64,000 nucleotides of DNA from DATCLS01 sp036563805 (GTDB taxonomy: Bacteria > Actinomycetota > Acidimicrobiia > Acidimicrobiales > VFJN01). The notes under the pieces were generated by a model. The model ran no database searches and was not told the origin of the DNA. It saw only the letters and a program-made list of their open reading frames with translations. The stretch's first letter is position 1. The number at the start of each line of letters is the position of its first letter. The position numbers and the translations under genes were made by a program. Below, piece by piece: positions 8,703 through 17,274 of this stretch. Location: NCBI GenBank assembly GCA_036563805.1, contig DATCLS010000058.1, forward strand, positions 88,315 to 152,314, read 5' to 3'.

Positions 8703-9665
8703 ATGTCCGCGGCCAAGCTCGAGCGCCTCCTGAACCTGACGGCCCTGCTGCTGGCCACGCCGCGCCCGCTCACGGCCCAGGAGATCCGCGAGCGCATCGA
8801 CGCCTATCCGGCCGACCTGGCGGCGTTCCGGCGGGCCTTCGAGCGCGACAAGGACGCGCTCCGCGCCATGGGGTTCCCGCTCGAGGTGGCCGAGGTGCCG
8901 GGCACGGCCCAGCCGGTCGACGGCTACCGCATCCCCAAGGACCGCTATTACCTGCGCGACCCCGGCCTCACCCCCGAGGAGCTGGCGGCCCTACGGCTGG
9001 CGGCCTCGATCGTGCAGCTCGAAGGCGCCTCGGCCCGCGAAGGCCTGCTCAAGCTCGGCGGCCTGGTCGGCGACGCCGACGGCGTCGACGGGGTGCCCGA
9101 GGGCGGGCCCGGCGGCCTGGCCGTGGCCGCCCTGCCCGGCGGCCCCGAGCTGGGCCCGCTGTTCGGCGCCATCGCCGCCCAGACCCCGGTGCGCTTCGCC
9201 TACCGAGGCGAGTCCCGTACCGTCGACCCCTACCGCCTCGACTACCAGCGGGGGCGCTGGTACCTGACCGGCTACGACCACCTGCGCGAGGCCGAGCGGG
9301 TGTACCGGCTCGACCGGTTCGAGAGCCGGATCGAGGCGCTGCCCGGCCCCCGGTTCGAGCGCCCGTCGACGGCGGTGCCCGGCGGGCCCCTCGAGCCCTG
9401 GCAGCTGGGGGAGGGCAAGCCGGTCGACGCCCGGGTGCTGGTCGACGCCCCCCAGGCGCCGTGGATCGTCAACCACCTGGGCGCCGGCGCCGTCGAGGAG
9501 GAGCGGCCCGACGGCTCGGTGGTCGTCACCCTCACCGTCACCAACCGCGACAACTTCCGGTCGTTCGTGCTCAGCTTTCTCGACCACGCCGAGGTCCTCG
9601 ACCCGCCCGAGCTCCGCGACGACCTCGTCGCCTGGCTGCGCGAGCTGGCGGAGGAGCCGGCGTGA
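8703..9665 (+). CDS. pafB: WYL-domain transcription regulator PafB
   Basis: Helix-turn-helix plus WYL-domain regulator of 320 aa. The N-terminal winged helix spans about residues 1-70 (LERLLNLTALLLATPRPLTA). The WYL domain from about 155 includes PVRFAYRGESRTVDPYRLDY and GRWYLTGYDH, the characteristic ligand-binding face. In mycobacteria PafB and PafC act together as activator of the LexA-independent DNA-damage response. pafC overlaps its stop by 4 nt. Proximity to pafA is the classical arrangement even though the role is in DNA damage rather than pupylation. Confidence 0.9.
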   Translation: MSAAKLERLLNLTALLLATPRPLTAQEIRERIDAYPADLAAFRRAFERDKDALRAMGFPLEVAEVPGTAQPVDGYRIPKDRYYLRDPGLTPEELAALRLAASIVQLEGASAREGLLKLGGLVGDADGVDGVPEGGPGGLAVAALPGGPELGPLFGAIAAQTPVRFAYRGESRTVDPYRLDYQRGRWYLTGYDHLREAERVYRLDRFESRIEALPGPRFERPSTAVPGGPLEPWQLGEGKPVDARVLVDAPQAPWIVNHLGAGAVEEERPDGSVVVTLTVTNRDNFRSFVLSFLDHAEVLDPPELRDDLVAWLRELAEEPA

Positions 9666-10726
9666 GCCCCGGGCCGGTCGCAGGGGGCGCGGCCCGGGAC
9701 GCCGCCGCCGGCAAGGAAGGGCGCGAGGGCCGCGACGGCGGCCCGGTGCGGCGCACCACCGCCTCCGACCGGTTCCTGCGCCTGCTCACGGTCGTCCCCT
9801 GGATCGCGGCCAACGACGGCCCCCGCCTCGACGAGGTCTGCGAGCGGTTCGGCATGACCCGCAAGCAGCTGCTCGACGACCTGCAGATCATCCCGCTGGT
9901 CGGGCTGCCGCCGTACACGCCCGACACGCTCATCGAGGTCACGATCGAGGGCGACCGGGTGTGGCTGCGGTTCGCCGACGTGTTCGCCCGGCCCCTGCGC
10001 CTCACGCCCGAGCAGGGCCTGGCGCTGGTCGCCGCCGGCAGCGCCGCCCGGGGCCTGCCCGGGGCCGACCCCGAGGGGCCGCTGGCCACCGCGCTCGACA
10101 AGGTGGCCGCCGTCCTCGACATCGATCCCGACGAGGCCATCTCGGTGGCGTTGGGCAGCACCCGACCCGACGTGCTCGACACGCTGCGGCAGGCCAGCCG
10201 CGAGCGCCGGCGCGTCCGGCTCGACTACTACGCGTACGGCCGCGACGAGCGGGCGGTGCGCGACGTCGACCCCCACGCCGTGTTCGCCGACGAGGGCGCC
10301 TGGTACGTCCGGGGCCACTGCCACATGGCCGGCGGCGAGCGCCTGTTCCGGGTCGACCGCATCTACGGCATCGAGGTGCTCGACGAGCGGTTCGAGCCGC
10401 CCGACGACGCCGCCGGCGCGGTCCGGGAGGCCGAGGTGTTCGCCCCCGGGCCCGAGGTCCCCCGGGTGACGCTGGACCTGGCGCCTGCCGCCCGCTGGGT
10501 CATCGAGACCTACCCGGTCGAGGACGTCCGCGAGGGGCCGGACGGGCGGCTGCGGGTCCGGCTGGCGGTGTCCGCCCGGCCGTGGCTCGAGCGGCTGCTC
10601 GTGCGGCTCGGGCCGGCCGCCCGGGTGGTCGAGTCCGACGACCCGGCGCTGCGCACCGCCGGGCGCGACGCCGCCCGCCGCCTGCTCCGCCGGTACGGCG
10701 TGCCCGGCCCGGAGGGGACGGAGTGA
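9662..10726 (+). CDS. pafC: WYL-domain transcription regulator PafC
   Basis: Second half of the PafBC regulator, 354 aa. A disordered Gly/Arg-rich N-terminus (about 30 residues) precedes a winged-helix domain (RFLRLLTVVPWIAANDGP) and a WYL domain with RRRVRLDYYAYGRDE and GAWYVRGHCHMAGGERLFRV. GTG 9662 overlaps the pafB stop (GTGA), so the two products are made in coupled amounts, as expected of an obligate heterodimer or tandem complex. The ORF extends upstream in frame within pafB, but that part does not resemble the family. Confidence 0.9.
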   Translation: MSPGPVAGGAARDAAAGKEGREGRDGGPVRRTTASDRFLRLLTVVPWIAANDGPRLDEVCERFGMTRKQLLDDLQIIPLVGLPPYTPDTLIEVTIEGDRVWLRFADVFARPLRLTPEQGLALVAAGSAARGLPGADPEGPLATALDKVAAVLDIDPDEAISVALGSTRPDVLDTLRQASRERRRVRLDYYAYGRDERAVRDVDPHAVFADEGAWYVRGHCHMAGGERLFRVDRIYGIEVLDERFEPPDDAAGAVREAEVFAPGPEVPRVTLDLAPAARWVIETYPVEDVREGPDGRLRVRLAVSARPWLERLLVRLGPAARVVESDDPALRTAGRDAARRLLRRYGVPGPEGTE

Positions 10727-10750
10727 TCGGGGATCACGGCCGCCGCGCGC

Positions 10751-10756
10751 TAGATT
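10751..10756 (+). promoter_or_regulatory. -10 box before lepB
   Basis: TAGATT lies 9 nt before GTG 10766, with no Shine-Dalgarno sequence between. Confidence 0.5.
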
Positions 10757-10765
10757 CGAACAGCC

Positions 10766-11719
10766 GTGCCCGATCTCCCTCGATCCAGCGACCCGTCGAG
10801 TGACGATGGCGGCGACGGCGCCAGCGACGAGTCGACGACCACCGGGGCGGGCACCGGTCGAACGGCGGCCGCGACGCCACGCCGACCAGAGCGTGCCGCG
10901 CACGCGCGCAGCGCGGCCGTGCCGGCTGCGCCCGACGCCGAGGACCTGACGCTCGGGCCGGGCGGCAACGGGCTGGACGGGCCGGCCGACCGTGTCGGCG
11001 CCGACCGCGCCGGTGCCGAGCGCACCGCCGGCCGGGCCGGCGGGGGAGAGGCGGCCGGCGAGCGGGTCCGCACCGACCGGGCCGACAGCGACAGCGCGCC
11101 CGGCGACGAGGCCACGACCGACGAGGAGCCCCGCCGCTTCGGGCTCCGGCGGCGCCGGGGCAAGCACGCCCAGCGCAAGCAACCCCGCAGCCTGCGCCGC
11201 ACCGTCCTCGAGTGGGTCGGCGTCATCGGCGGCGGGGTCGTCATCGCCCTCGTCATCGAGGCGCTGCTCGTCCAGGCCTTCTGGATCCCGTCACCGTCGA
11301 TGGAGCCCACGCTCAACGTGGGCGACCGGGTGCTGGTCAACAAGCTGTCGTACCGCTTCCACGACGTCCACCGCGGCGACGTCATCGTGTTCGAGCGGCC
11401 GCCCGGCACGTCCCGGGGCGGCGAGGACGAGATCCGCGACCTCATCAAGCGGGTCATCGCCGTCGAGGGTGACGTGATCGAGGAGCGCAACCAGCTCGTC
11501 TACGTCAACGGCGAACGGCTCGACGAGCCCTACCTCGAGCCCGGCACACCGACCGAGAACCTGCCGCGCCAGACCGTGCCCGAGGGGCACGTGTTCGTCA
11601 TGGGCGACAACCGCACCAACAGCGAGGACAGCCGCGTCTTCGGCCCGGTCGACGAGGACCGCATCATCGGCCGCGCCTTCATGCGCGTCCTCCCCGTCGG
11701 GGACATCGGCTGGTTGTAG
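10766..11719 (+). CDS. lepB: signal peptidase I
   Basis: Membrane-bound serine protease that cleaves Sec and Tat signal peptides on the outer face. It has an unusually long, disordered cytoplasmic N-terminus of about 145 residues, rich in Asp, Arg and Gly. One membrane helix follows (WVGVIGGGVVIALVIEALLV). Box B PSPSMEPTLNVGDRVLVNK holds nucleophile Ser178; box D around DLIKRVIAVEGD holds the general base Lys228; box E GDNRTNSEDSRVFGPV follows. At 317 aa the catalytic part is of usual size and the excess is all N-terminal. The tat genes nearby export proteins that it would process. Confidence 0.93.
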   Translation: MPDLPRSSDPSSDDGGDGASDESTTTGAGTGRTAAATPRRPERAAHARSAAVPAAPDAEDLTLGPGGNGLDGPADRVGADRAGAERTAGRAGGGEAAGERVRTDRADSDSAPGDEATTDEEPRRFGLRRRRGKHAQRKQPRSLRRTVLEWVGVIGGGVVIALVIEALLVQAFWIPSPSMEPTLNVGDRVLVNKLSYRFHDVHRGDVIVFERPPGTSRGGEDEIRDLIKRVIAVEGDVIEERNQLVYVNGERLDEPYLEPGTPTENLPRQTVPEGHVFVMGDNRTNSEDSRVFGPVDEDRIIGRAFMRVLPVGDIGWL

Positions 11720-11750
11720 TTGTCCGGGGGGGAGGGGGGAGGGGAACCCT

Positions 11751-11781
11751 CGCCCGGGCCGGCGGAGCCGGCCCTCGGGCG
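11751..11781 (+). terminator. GC-rich hairpin between convergent genes
   Basis: Inverted repeat built on GGGCCGGC-GGA-GCCGGCCC with flanking CGCCC/CGGGCG pairing around a small bulge. No T tract. It lies between lepB (+) and the GDPD gene (-), so it may terminate either. Confidence 0.35.
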
Positions 11782-11896
11782 CGCAACCTTCCCCCGGCGT
11801 GAGCGACCCCGCGTCGCGGCGCCTCCCCGGCGACGCCAGTCGGCCGGTCGGAGGGAACCGGTTGCGATCTCCCGCGGCCGGGCCCGAGGGTGCGGG

Positions 11897-12625
11897 TCAG
11901 TCGGGGTCGGGGTAGGCGGCGCGGACGGCGTCGACCATGCGGTCGACGTGGTCGCTGTAGACGGCGTCGATGCCCATGTCGATCAGCTCGGCCAGCACCC
12001 GGGGCAGCTGGGCGTCCCACCCGAAGGCCAGCACGCCGAACCGGTGGACGAGCGTGGTCAGCCCGCCCGTCCAGTCCAACCGGTGCATGTTCAGCGCGTC
12101 GATGCCGGCGTCGGCCAGGTTGGCGGCCCGCCGCTCGACGCCCTCCTTGATCTTGCCGATGCGGGTCGAGTCGACCAGGCGGACGTCCGGGCACGCCTGC
12201 CGCCACGACGCCACCAGCCGCCAGTCGGGGTGGCACAGCCACAGCCGCTCCAGCGCCCCGTCCCCGGCGGCCCGGGCGACGGCGATCACCCGGTCGAACG
12301 CCGCCGGGTCCTTCACATCCAGCGACACGTGCACGGACGTGCCGCACGTCTCGTACAGCTGCTCCAGCGTGGGTATGTGGGGCGGCAGGTCGGCCCGGTC
12401 CACCGCGGCGATGCGCCGGCGGCGGAGCCGGCCGCCGGCCACGCCGTCGTGGTCGAGCACCGCCTCGCCGTCGGCGGTCAGCCACACGTCGCTCTCGATC
12501 CCGGTGGCGCCCAGCCGCAACGCCAGCTGGAACGCCTCGAGGGTGTTCTCCGGGGCGTGGGCGCTCGCCCCCCGGTGGGCGAACGCGATCGGGGGAACGG
12601 TCAGTGCGGGCACGCGGGTCGGCAT
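11897..12625 (-). CDS. glycerophosphodiester phosphodiesterase
   Basis: TIM-barrel GDPD of 242 aa that hydrolyses glycerophosphodiesters to glycerol-3-phosphate and an alcohol. IAFAHRGASAHAPENTLEAF carries the catalytic His and the Glu-Asn metal site; GIESDVWLTADGEAVLDHDG gives further metal ligands and the second catalytic His; SLDVKDP follows. No signal peptide, so a cytosolic role in phospholipid turnover is likely. ATG 12625 is preceded by TAGCGT 9 nt away on the minus strand. It is divergent from the small membrane gene at 12667. Confidence 0.9.
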   Translation of the reverse strand: MPTRVPALTVPPIAFAHRGASAHAPENTLEAFQLALRLGATGIESDVWLTADGEAVLDHDGVAGGRLRRRRIAAVDRADLPPHIPTLEQLYETCGTSVHVSLDVKDPAAFDRVIAVARAAGDGALERLWLCHPDWRLVASWRQACPDVRLVDSTRIGKIKEGVERRAANLADAGIDALNMHRLDWTGGLTTLVHRFGVLAFGWDAQLPRVLAELIDMGIDAVYSDHVDRMVDAVRAAYPDPD

Positions 12626-12634
12626 CGCCCGCGG

Positions 12635-12640
12635 ACGCTA
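12635..12640 (-). promoter_or_regulatory. -10 box of the GDPD gene (minus strand)
   Basis: TAGCGT on the minus strand, 9 nt before ATG 12625. Confidence 0.45.
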
Positions 12641-12653
12641 CCGCCGATGCACG

Positions 12654-12659
12654 TAACCT
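12654..12659 (+). promoter_or_regulatory. -10 box of a leaderless promoter
   Basis: TAACCT ends 7 nt before GTG 12667. With the GDPD box it forms a compact divergent promoter of about 40 bp. Confidence 0.5.
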
Positions 12660-12666
12660 TCCCGGC

Positions 12667-12918
12667 GTGAGCCTCGTGTGGTGCGTGCCCGTGGTGGCGG
12701 CGGCGGTGGCCGCCGGGCTGGTCCTGGCCCGGGTCCGAGCGCTGGAGGAGGCCGCCTTCGGGCTCCGGGCCGAGGTCGCCCTGCTCGCCACCACCCTTCG
12801 GCGCCCGCTCCGACGGCTGCGCGAGGGGGCGGTTGAGATCGACGCCACCGTGGCCGAGTTCCGGGCCCGGCACACCCTCGACGGGGCGCCCGACCGATCC
12901 GCCAACGGCGAGCGCTAG
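12667..12918 (+). CDS. small membrane protein upstream of tatA
   Basis: Predicted 83-aa protein. An N-terminal hydrophobic segment (about residues 3-22, VWCVPVVAAAVAAGLVLARV) leads into an amphipathic helix with Leu/Arg heptads (LATTLRRPLRRLREGAVEI) and a polar tail. The ORF stays open further upstream, but GTG 12667 is chosen because the -10 box at 12654-12659 places the mRNA start there. It lies 39 nt before tatA and has a comparable anchor-plus-amphipathic-helix shape. I do not recognise a family. Confidence 0.6.
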   Translation: MSLVWCVPVVAAAVAAGLVLARVRALEEAAFGLRAEVALLATTLRRPLRRLREGAVEIDATVAEFRARHTLDGAPDRSANGER

Positions 12919-12944
12919 CACCAGGCCCGCGGGATCCACGGCTC

Positions 12945-12950
12945 TACACT
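12945..12950 (+). promoter_or_regulatory. -10 box of a leaderless tatA/B promoter
   Basis: TACACT ends 7 nt before ATG 12958. Confidence 0.55.
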
Positions 12951-12957
12951 CGGAACC

Positions 12958-13575
12958 ATGTTCAACATCGGCGGCGGCGAGCTGCTGGTGATCGCGCTCA
13001 TCGCGCTGATCGTGCTCGGGCCCTCGCGCCTGCCCGACGCCGCGCGCACCGCCGGCAGGGTGATGGGCGAGATCCGGCGGCTGTCGACCGGCTTCCAGCG
13101 CGAGATCCGCGAAGCGCTCGAGGAGGCCGAGGCCGCCGACCGCAAGCCCCGCGAGCGGGCGCCGCTGGCGGCCGCGGTCGACGACGCCGACGTTGCCGCC
13201 ACGCGCCGCGACGGGGGCACCAGGCGCAACGGCGAGGCCCGCCGGGACGGCAGCACCCGCAGCGAGCGCGCCGGCCCGACCGGCCCCGACGGCGACGGCG
13301 ACGGCGACGGCGCCGACCGGCCGGCCAGCCCGGCCACCGCCCGCACCGTCCGTCCCGCCGCCGGCGCCGACCGCACCGACGGCGACATCCTGGCGCCCGA
13401 GGTCGCCGACGCCCTCGACGAGGTCGTGGCGGCGGCCAGCCCGGCCACCACGGACGGGGCCGACCCGGCGCCCCCGTCCGCCCCCGAGGCGGCGCCCGAC
13501 GACGCGTCCGCCACCGCCCCCGACACCCCCGAGCGGCCCGACGGCGGGTCGGGCGACGCCCGGGCGGCGTCGTAG
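12958..13575 (+). CDS. Sec-independent translocase TatA/TatB
   Basis: Pore- or receptor-forming subunit of the twin-arginine translocase. A short N-terminal transmembrane helix (MFNIGGGELLVIALIALIVL) is followed by the hinge GPSRLPDAAR and an amphipathic helix (GEIRRLSTGFQREIREALEEA). The remaining roughly 140 residues are disordered, Asp/Ala/Arg-rich and acidic toward the end. At 205 aa it is longer than a typical TatA, which favours TatB; actinobacterial sequences are hard to separate by eye. tatC follows 33 nt downstream. Confidence 0.87.
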   Translation: MFNIGGGELLVIALIALIVLGPSRLPDAARTAGRVMGEIRRLSTGFQREIREALEEAEAADRKPRERAPLAAAVDDADVAATRRDGGTRRNGEARRDGSTRSERAGPTGPDGDGDGDGADRPASPATARTVRPAAGADRTDGDILAPEVADALDEVVAAASPATTDGADPAPPSAPEAAPDDASATAPDTPERPDGGSGDARAAS

Positions 13576-13608
13576 CCGGGCGGTGCCCTCCGCTGCGAAG
13601 GTTCCACG

Positions 13609-14412
13609 GTGAGCAGGACTGACGACTCGCCCGCGGGCGGCGAGATGACGCTCTTCGAGCACCTCGCTGAGCTGCGCACCCGGCTGATCATCTCGGTGGT
13701 GGCGGTCGCCATCGGCATGGTCGTCGTGTTCGTGTTCTACGAGTCCGTGTTCGACTGGCTGGTGCGCCCCTACTGCGACACGAGCGCCGACCGGGAGTGC
13801 CGCCTCCTGCAGACCGACCCACTGGAGGGTTTCGGCGTGCGGGTCCGGGTGTCGGGCTACGGCGGCGTCGCGCTGGCCATGCCGGTGCTGCTGTGGCAGA
13901 TCTGGCGGTTCGTCAGCCCGGGGCTCTACGACAACGAGAAGCGCTACGCCATCCCGTTCGTGGCGTCGGCCCTGGTGCTGTTCGTGCTCGGCGCCGGCAT
14001 CGCCTACTGGACCATGCCCCAGGCGCTCGGCTTCCTGGCCGACATCGGCGGGGACAACCTCGAGCAGTTCTACAGCCCGGCCAAGTACTTCCGCCTGATC
14101 ACGTACATGATGCTGGCGTTCGGGGTCGGCTTCGAGTTCCCGATCCTGCTCGTGTTCCTCCAGCTGGCCGGCATCCTGTCGTCTCACACGCTCCGCCGGC
14201 TCCGGCGCTACGCCATCGTCGGCATCACGATCCTGGTGGCCGTCATCACGCCGTCGGGCGACCCGTACTCGATGCTGGCCCTGTCGGCGCCGATGGTCGT
14301 GTTCTACGAGGCGTCCATCCTCATCGGGCGGATCATCGAGCGGCGCCGGGCGGCGGCCGAGGCCGCGGCGGCCGGCGCCCGAGCGGCGGGGGCGGGCGAG
14401 GCCCCCGCATGA
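13609..14412 (+). CDS. tatC: Sec-independent protein translocase TatC
   Basis: Polytopic receptor for twin-arginine signal peptides. EMTLFEHLAELRTRLIISV is the family hallmark, with the essential FxxHLxELRxR pattern. Six hydrophobic segments follow, including FVASALVLFVLGAGIAYW and the last pair around YAIVGITILVAVITPSGDP. It is 267 aa and starts at GTG 13609. The C-terminus is an Arg/Ala-rich cytoplasmic tail. Its stop overlaps the helicase start by 4 nt (ATGA). Confidence 0.95.
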   Translation: MSRTDDSPAGGEMTLFEHLAELRTRLIISVVAVAIGMVVVFVFYESVFDWLVRPYCDTSADRECRLLQTDPLEGFGVRVRVSGYGGVALAMPVLLWQIWRFVSPGLYDNEKRYAIPFVASALVLFVLGAGIAYWTMPQALGFLADIGGDNLEQFYSPAKYFRLITYMMLAFGVGFEFPILLVFLQLAGILSSHTLRRLRRYAIVGITILVAVITPSGDPYSMLALSAPMVVFYEASILIGRIIERRRAAAEAAAAGARAAGAGEAPA

Positions 14413-17153
14413 CCGGCCGGGCCGAGCTCCTCGGCAACCCCGGCTTCCAGCTCGATCCGTTCCAGGTCCGGGCCCTCGACGCCATCGACGCGGGCGAGTC
14501 GGTGCTGGTGGCGGCGCCGACCGGAGCCGGCAAGACGGTCGTGGCCGAGTACGCCGCGGCCCGGGCGCTGGCCGAGGGCGGCAAGGCCTTCTACACGACG
14601 CCGATCAAGGCGCTATCCAACCAGAAGTTCGCGGACCTGGCCCGCCGCCACGGCGCCGAGCGGGTCGGGCTGCTGACCGGCGACAACAGCATCAACGGCG
14701 ACGCCCCGATCGTGGTCATGACGACCGAGGTCCTGCGGAACATGATCTACGCCGGCTCGCCGGCGCTCGCCGGGCTGCGATTCGTCGTCCTCGACGAGGT
14801 CCACTACCTGCAGGACACCTACCGGGGCCCGGTGTGGGAGGAGGTCATCATCCACCTCCCGCCCGACGTTCGCCTCGTCTGCCTGTCGGCCACCGTGTCC
14901 AACGCCCACGAGGTGGCCGAGTGGCTGACCACCGTCCGGGGACCGACCCGCCTCGTGCTGGAGGAGGACCGTCCGGTCGAGCTGCGCAACCTCTACCTGG
15001 TCGGCGACCGGCGCAGCGAGCAGCCCCACCTGCTGCCCACCCTGGTCGACGGGCGGCCCAACGTCGAGGCCGAGCGCCTCACCCAGGAGGGCGAGCCCCG
15101 GGGCCGGACCAGCCGCCGGGGCCAGCGCCGGCCCCGGCGCCGCCTGTACACGCCCCGGCGGCCCGAGGTGATCGAGCTTCTGGCCGAGCGGGACATGCTG
15201 CCCGCCCTGTACTTCATCTTCAGTCGGGCCGGGTGCGAGGAGGCCGTGAGCGCCTGCCTCGGCGCCGGCCTGCGGCTGACCGACGGGGCCGAGCGGGCCC
15301 GCATCCGCGAGATCGTCGACGAGCGCACGGCCGGGCTGTCCGACGACGACCTCGACGTGCTCGGCTACGACCGGTGGGTGACGGCCCTGGAGGCCGGGCT
15401 GGCCGCCCACCACGCCGGCATGGTGCCGCCGTTCAAGGAGACGGTCGAGGCCTGCTTCGCCGAGGGCCTGGTCAAGGCCGTGTTCGCCACCGAGACGCTG
15501 GCCCTGGGCGTCAACATGCCGGCGCGGACCGTGGTGATCGAGCGGCTCACCAAGTTCACCGGCGAGACCCGGGCCTTCCTCACCCCCGGCGAGTACACGC
15601 AGCTGACCGGGCGGGCGGGGCGCCGCGGCATCGACGACCTGGGCTACGCCGTCGTCCTGTGGTCGCCGTTCGTGCCGTTCGACCAGGTGGCGGCGCTGGC
15701 GTCGAGCCGCACCTACGGGCTGCGCTCGGCGTTCCGGCCGACCTACAACATGGCGGTCAACCTGGTGCAGCGGTACGAGCCGAGCGACGCCCACCACCTG
15801 CTCAACCTGTCGTTCGCCCAGTTCCAGGCCGACCGGGCCGTGGTGCGGCTCGAGGCCCGCATCGAGCGCCAGGAGGAGCGCATCGCCCGCCTGGAGGCCG
15901 AGGCCCGGTGCGAGCGGGGCGACGTCGAGGAGTACGCGCGGCTGCGGCAGGCCGCCGCCGAGGAGCGGGCCGCGGTCGACGCCGCCCAGCGCGACGAGGT
16001 CGAGCTCGCCCTGTCCCGCCTGGCGCCCGGCGATGTCGTCGACCTGGACGGCGACCGCCTGGCCGTGCTGTCGGTCGCCTACCGCAAGGGCACCATCCGG
16101 GTCCGGGGCGTGGGACCGGACGGCGCCCCGGTCACGGTCGGCCTCGACGACGTGGTCGAGCCGCCCGAGCGGGTGGGGGAGATCGACATGCCCCAGCCCT
16201 ACGCCCCCAACAACCGGGCGTACCAGCGCGAGGTGGCGAGCGCGCTGCGCCGGGCGGCGCCCCGGCGGGCGACCCGGGGCCGCGATGGCGGCTGGGCCAG
16301 CCGGAGCGCCCGCAGCGGACCGGGCGGCCGGCGGGGCTCCCGCCGGGCCCGGGCGCGGGCCGTCGCCGCGTCGCCGGCCGTGGCCGCCCACCCCGTGCAC
16401 AACTGCCCGGACCGCGACCGCCACCTGCGGGCCGTCGCCCAGCTCGGCCGGGCCCGGCGGGAGCTCGAGGCCGTCCGGCGCGAGGTGCGGTCGCGCACCG
16501 AGTCGCTGGCCCGGCGGTTCGATCGGGTGCTGCGCCTGCTGGAGAGCTGGGGCTACCTCGACGGCTGGTCGGTCACCGACCGGGGCCGGGTGCTGGCCCG
16601 CACGTACCACGAGGCCGACCTGCTGGTGGCCGAGGCCATGTGCCGGGGCCTCCTCGACGGCCTCGACCCCGCCTCGCTGGCCGGCCTGGTCTCGTGCTTC
16701 ACCTACGAGCACCGGGGGCCGGGCCCGGCGCCGCCGCCCTGGTTCCCGTCCCGGCTGGTCCAGGAGCGGTGGCACCAACTGGAGCGCCTGGCCGAGGAGC
16801 TGCGCGACGACGAGGAGGCGGCCGGGCTCCCCGCCAGCCGCGAGCCCGACGCCGGCTTCGCCGCGCTGGCGCACGCCTGGGCGGCCGGCGAGCCGCTGGG
16901 CGACGTGCTCGACGACGAGGAGCTGTCGGGCGGCGACTTCGTCCGCAACATCAAGACCCTGCTGGACCTGCTGCGCCAGATCGGCGACGTGGCGCCCGAC
17001 CCCGCCACCGCCCGGACCGCACGCCAGGCGGCCGAGGCCGTCCACCGGGGCGTGGTCTCGATCTCCTCGACGCTGGACGAGATCGTCGGCGACGTCACGG
17101 CGCCCGACACGCCGGCCCCGGGCGGGGCGGACGTCCAGATCGAGCTGTCGTGA
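14409..17153 (+). CDS. Ski2-like DEAD/DEAH-box RNA helicase (HelY type)
   Basis: Superfamily 2 helicase of 914 aa. Walker A APTGAGKTVVAEYAAA at about residue 35, DEVH box LDEVHYLQD with Asp near 129, and motif III LSATVSNAHEVAEWL lie in RecA domain 1. Domain 2 ends with GVNMPARTVVIERLTKF and QLTGRAGRRGIDDLG (motif VI). The C-terminal half has a winged-helix and helical region plus an Arg/Gly-rich stretch around 610-660 that could bind RNA. The organisation matches mycobacterial HelY and eukaryotic Ski2/Mtr4, which act in RNA processing or decay. ATG 14409 overlaps tatC. Confidence 0.9.
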   Translation: MTGRAELLGNPGFQLDPFQVRALDAIDAGESVLVAAPTGAGKTVVAEYAAARALAEGGKAFYTTPIKALSNQKFADLARRHGAERVGLLTGDNSINGDAPIVVMTTEVLRNMIYAGSPALAGLRFVVLDEVHYLQDTYRGPVWEEVIIHLPPDVRLVCLSATVSNAHEVAEWLTTVRGPTRLVLEEDRPVELRNLYLVGDRRSEQPHLLPTLVDGRPNVEAERLTQEGEPRGRTSRRGQRRPRRRLYTPRRPEVIELLAERDMLPALYFIFSRAGCEEAVSACLGAGLRLTDGAERARIREIVDERTAGLSDDDLDVLGYDRWVTALEAGLAAHHAGMVPPFKETVEACFAEGLVKAVFATETLALGVNMPARTVVIERLTKFTGETRAFLTPGEYTQLTGRAGRRGIDDLGYAVVLWSPFVPFDQVAALASSRTYGLRSAFRPTYNMAVNLVQRYEPSDAHHLLNLSFAQFQADRAVVRLEARIERQEERIARLEAEARCERGDVEEYARLRQAAAEERAAVDAAQRDEVELALSRLAPGDVVDLDGDRLAVLSVAYRKGTIRVRGVGPDGAPVTVGLDDVVEPPERVGEIDMPQPYAPNNRAYQREVASALRRAAPRRATRGRDGGWASRSARSGPGGRRGSRRARARAVAASPAVAAHPVHNCPDRDRHLRAVAQLGRARRELEAVRREVRSRTESLARRFDRVLRLLESWGYLDGWSVTDRGRVLARTYHEADLLVAEAMCRGLLDGLDPASLAGLVSCFTYEHRGPGPAPPPWFPSRLVQERWHQLERLAEELRDDEEAAGLPASREPDAGFAALAHAWAAGEPLGDVLDDEELSGGDFVRNIKTLLDLLRQIGDVAPDPATARTARQAAEAVHRGVVSISSTLDEIVGDVTAPDTPAPGGADVQIELS

Positions 17154-17274
17154 GCCCGCCGTCCGTGCACCCGCCGTCCGCCCTGCGCCGACCGTGCGTT
17201 GAACGCCCACCGTCCATCGTGTGCCCGCCGTCCGTCGCGCGTTCACGGGCCCTCGGGATCCCCGGGAGCGCCCG

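Noticed and set aside
7513..10700. Long reading frames antisense to pafB, pafC and neighbouring genes, up to several hundred residues
   Set aside because: Compositions rich in Arg/Gly/Pro or His/Asp/Val without domains; they are shadows of high-GC coding DNA.
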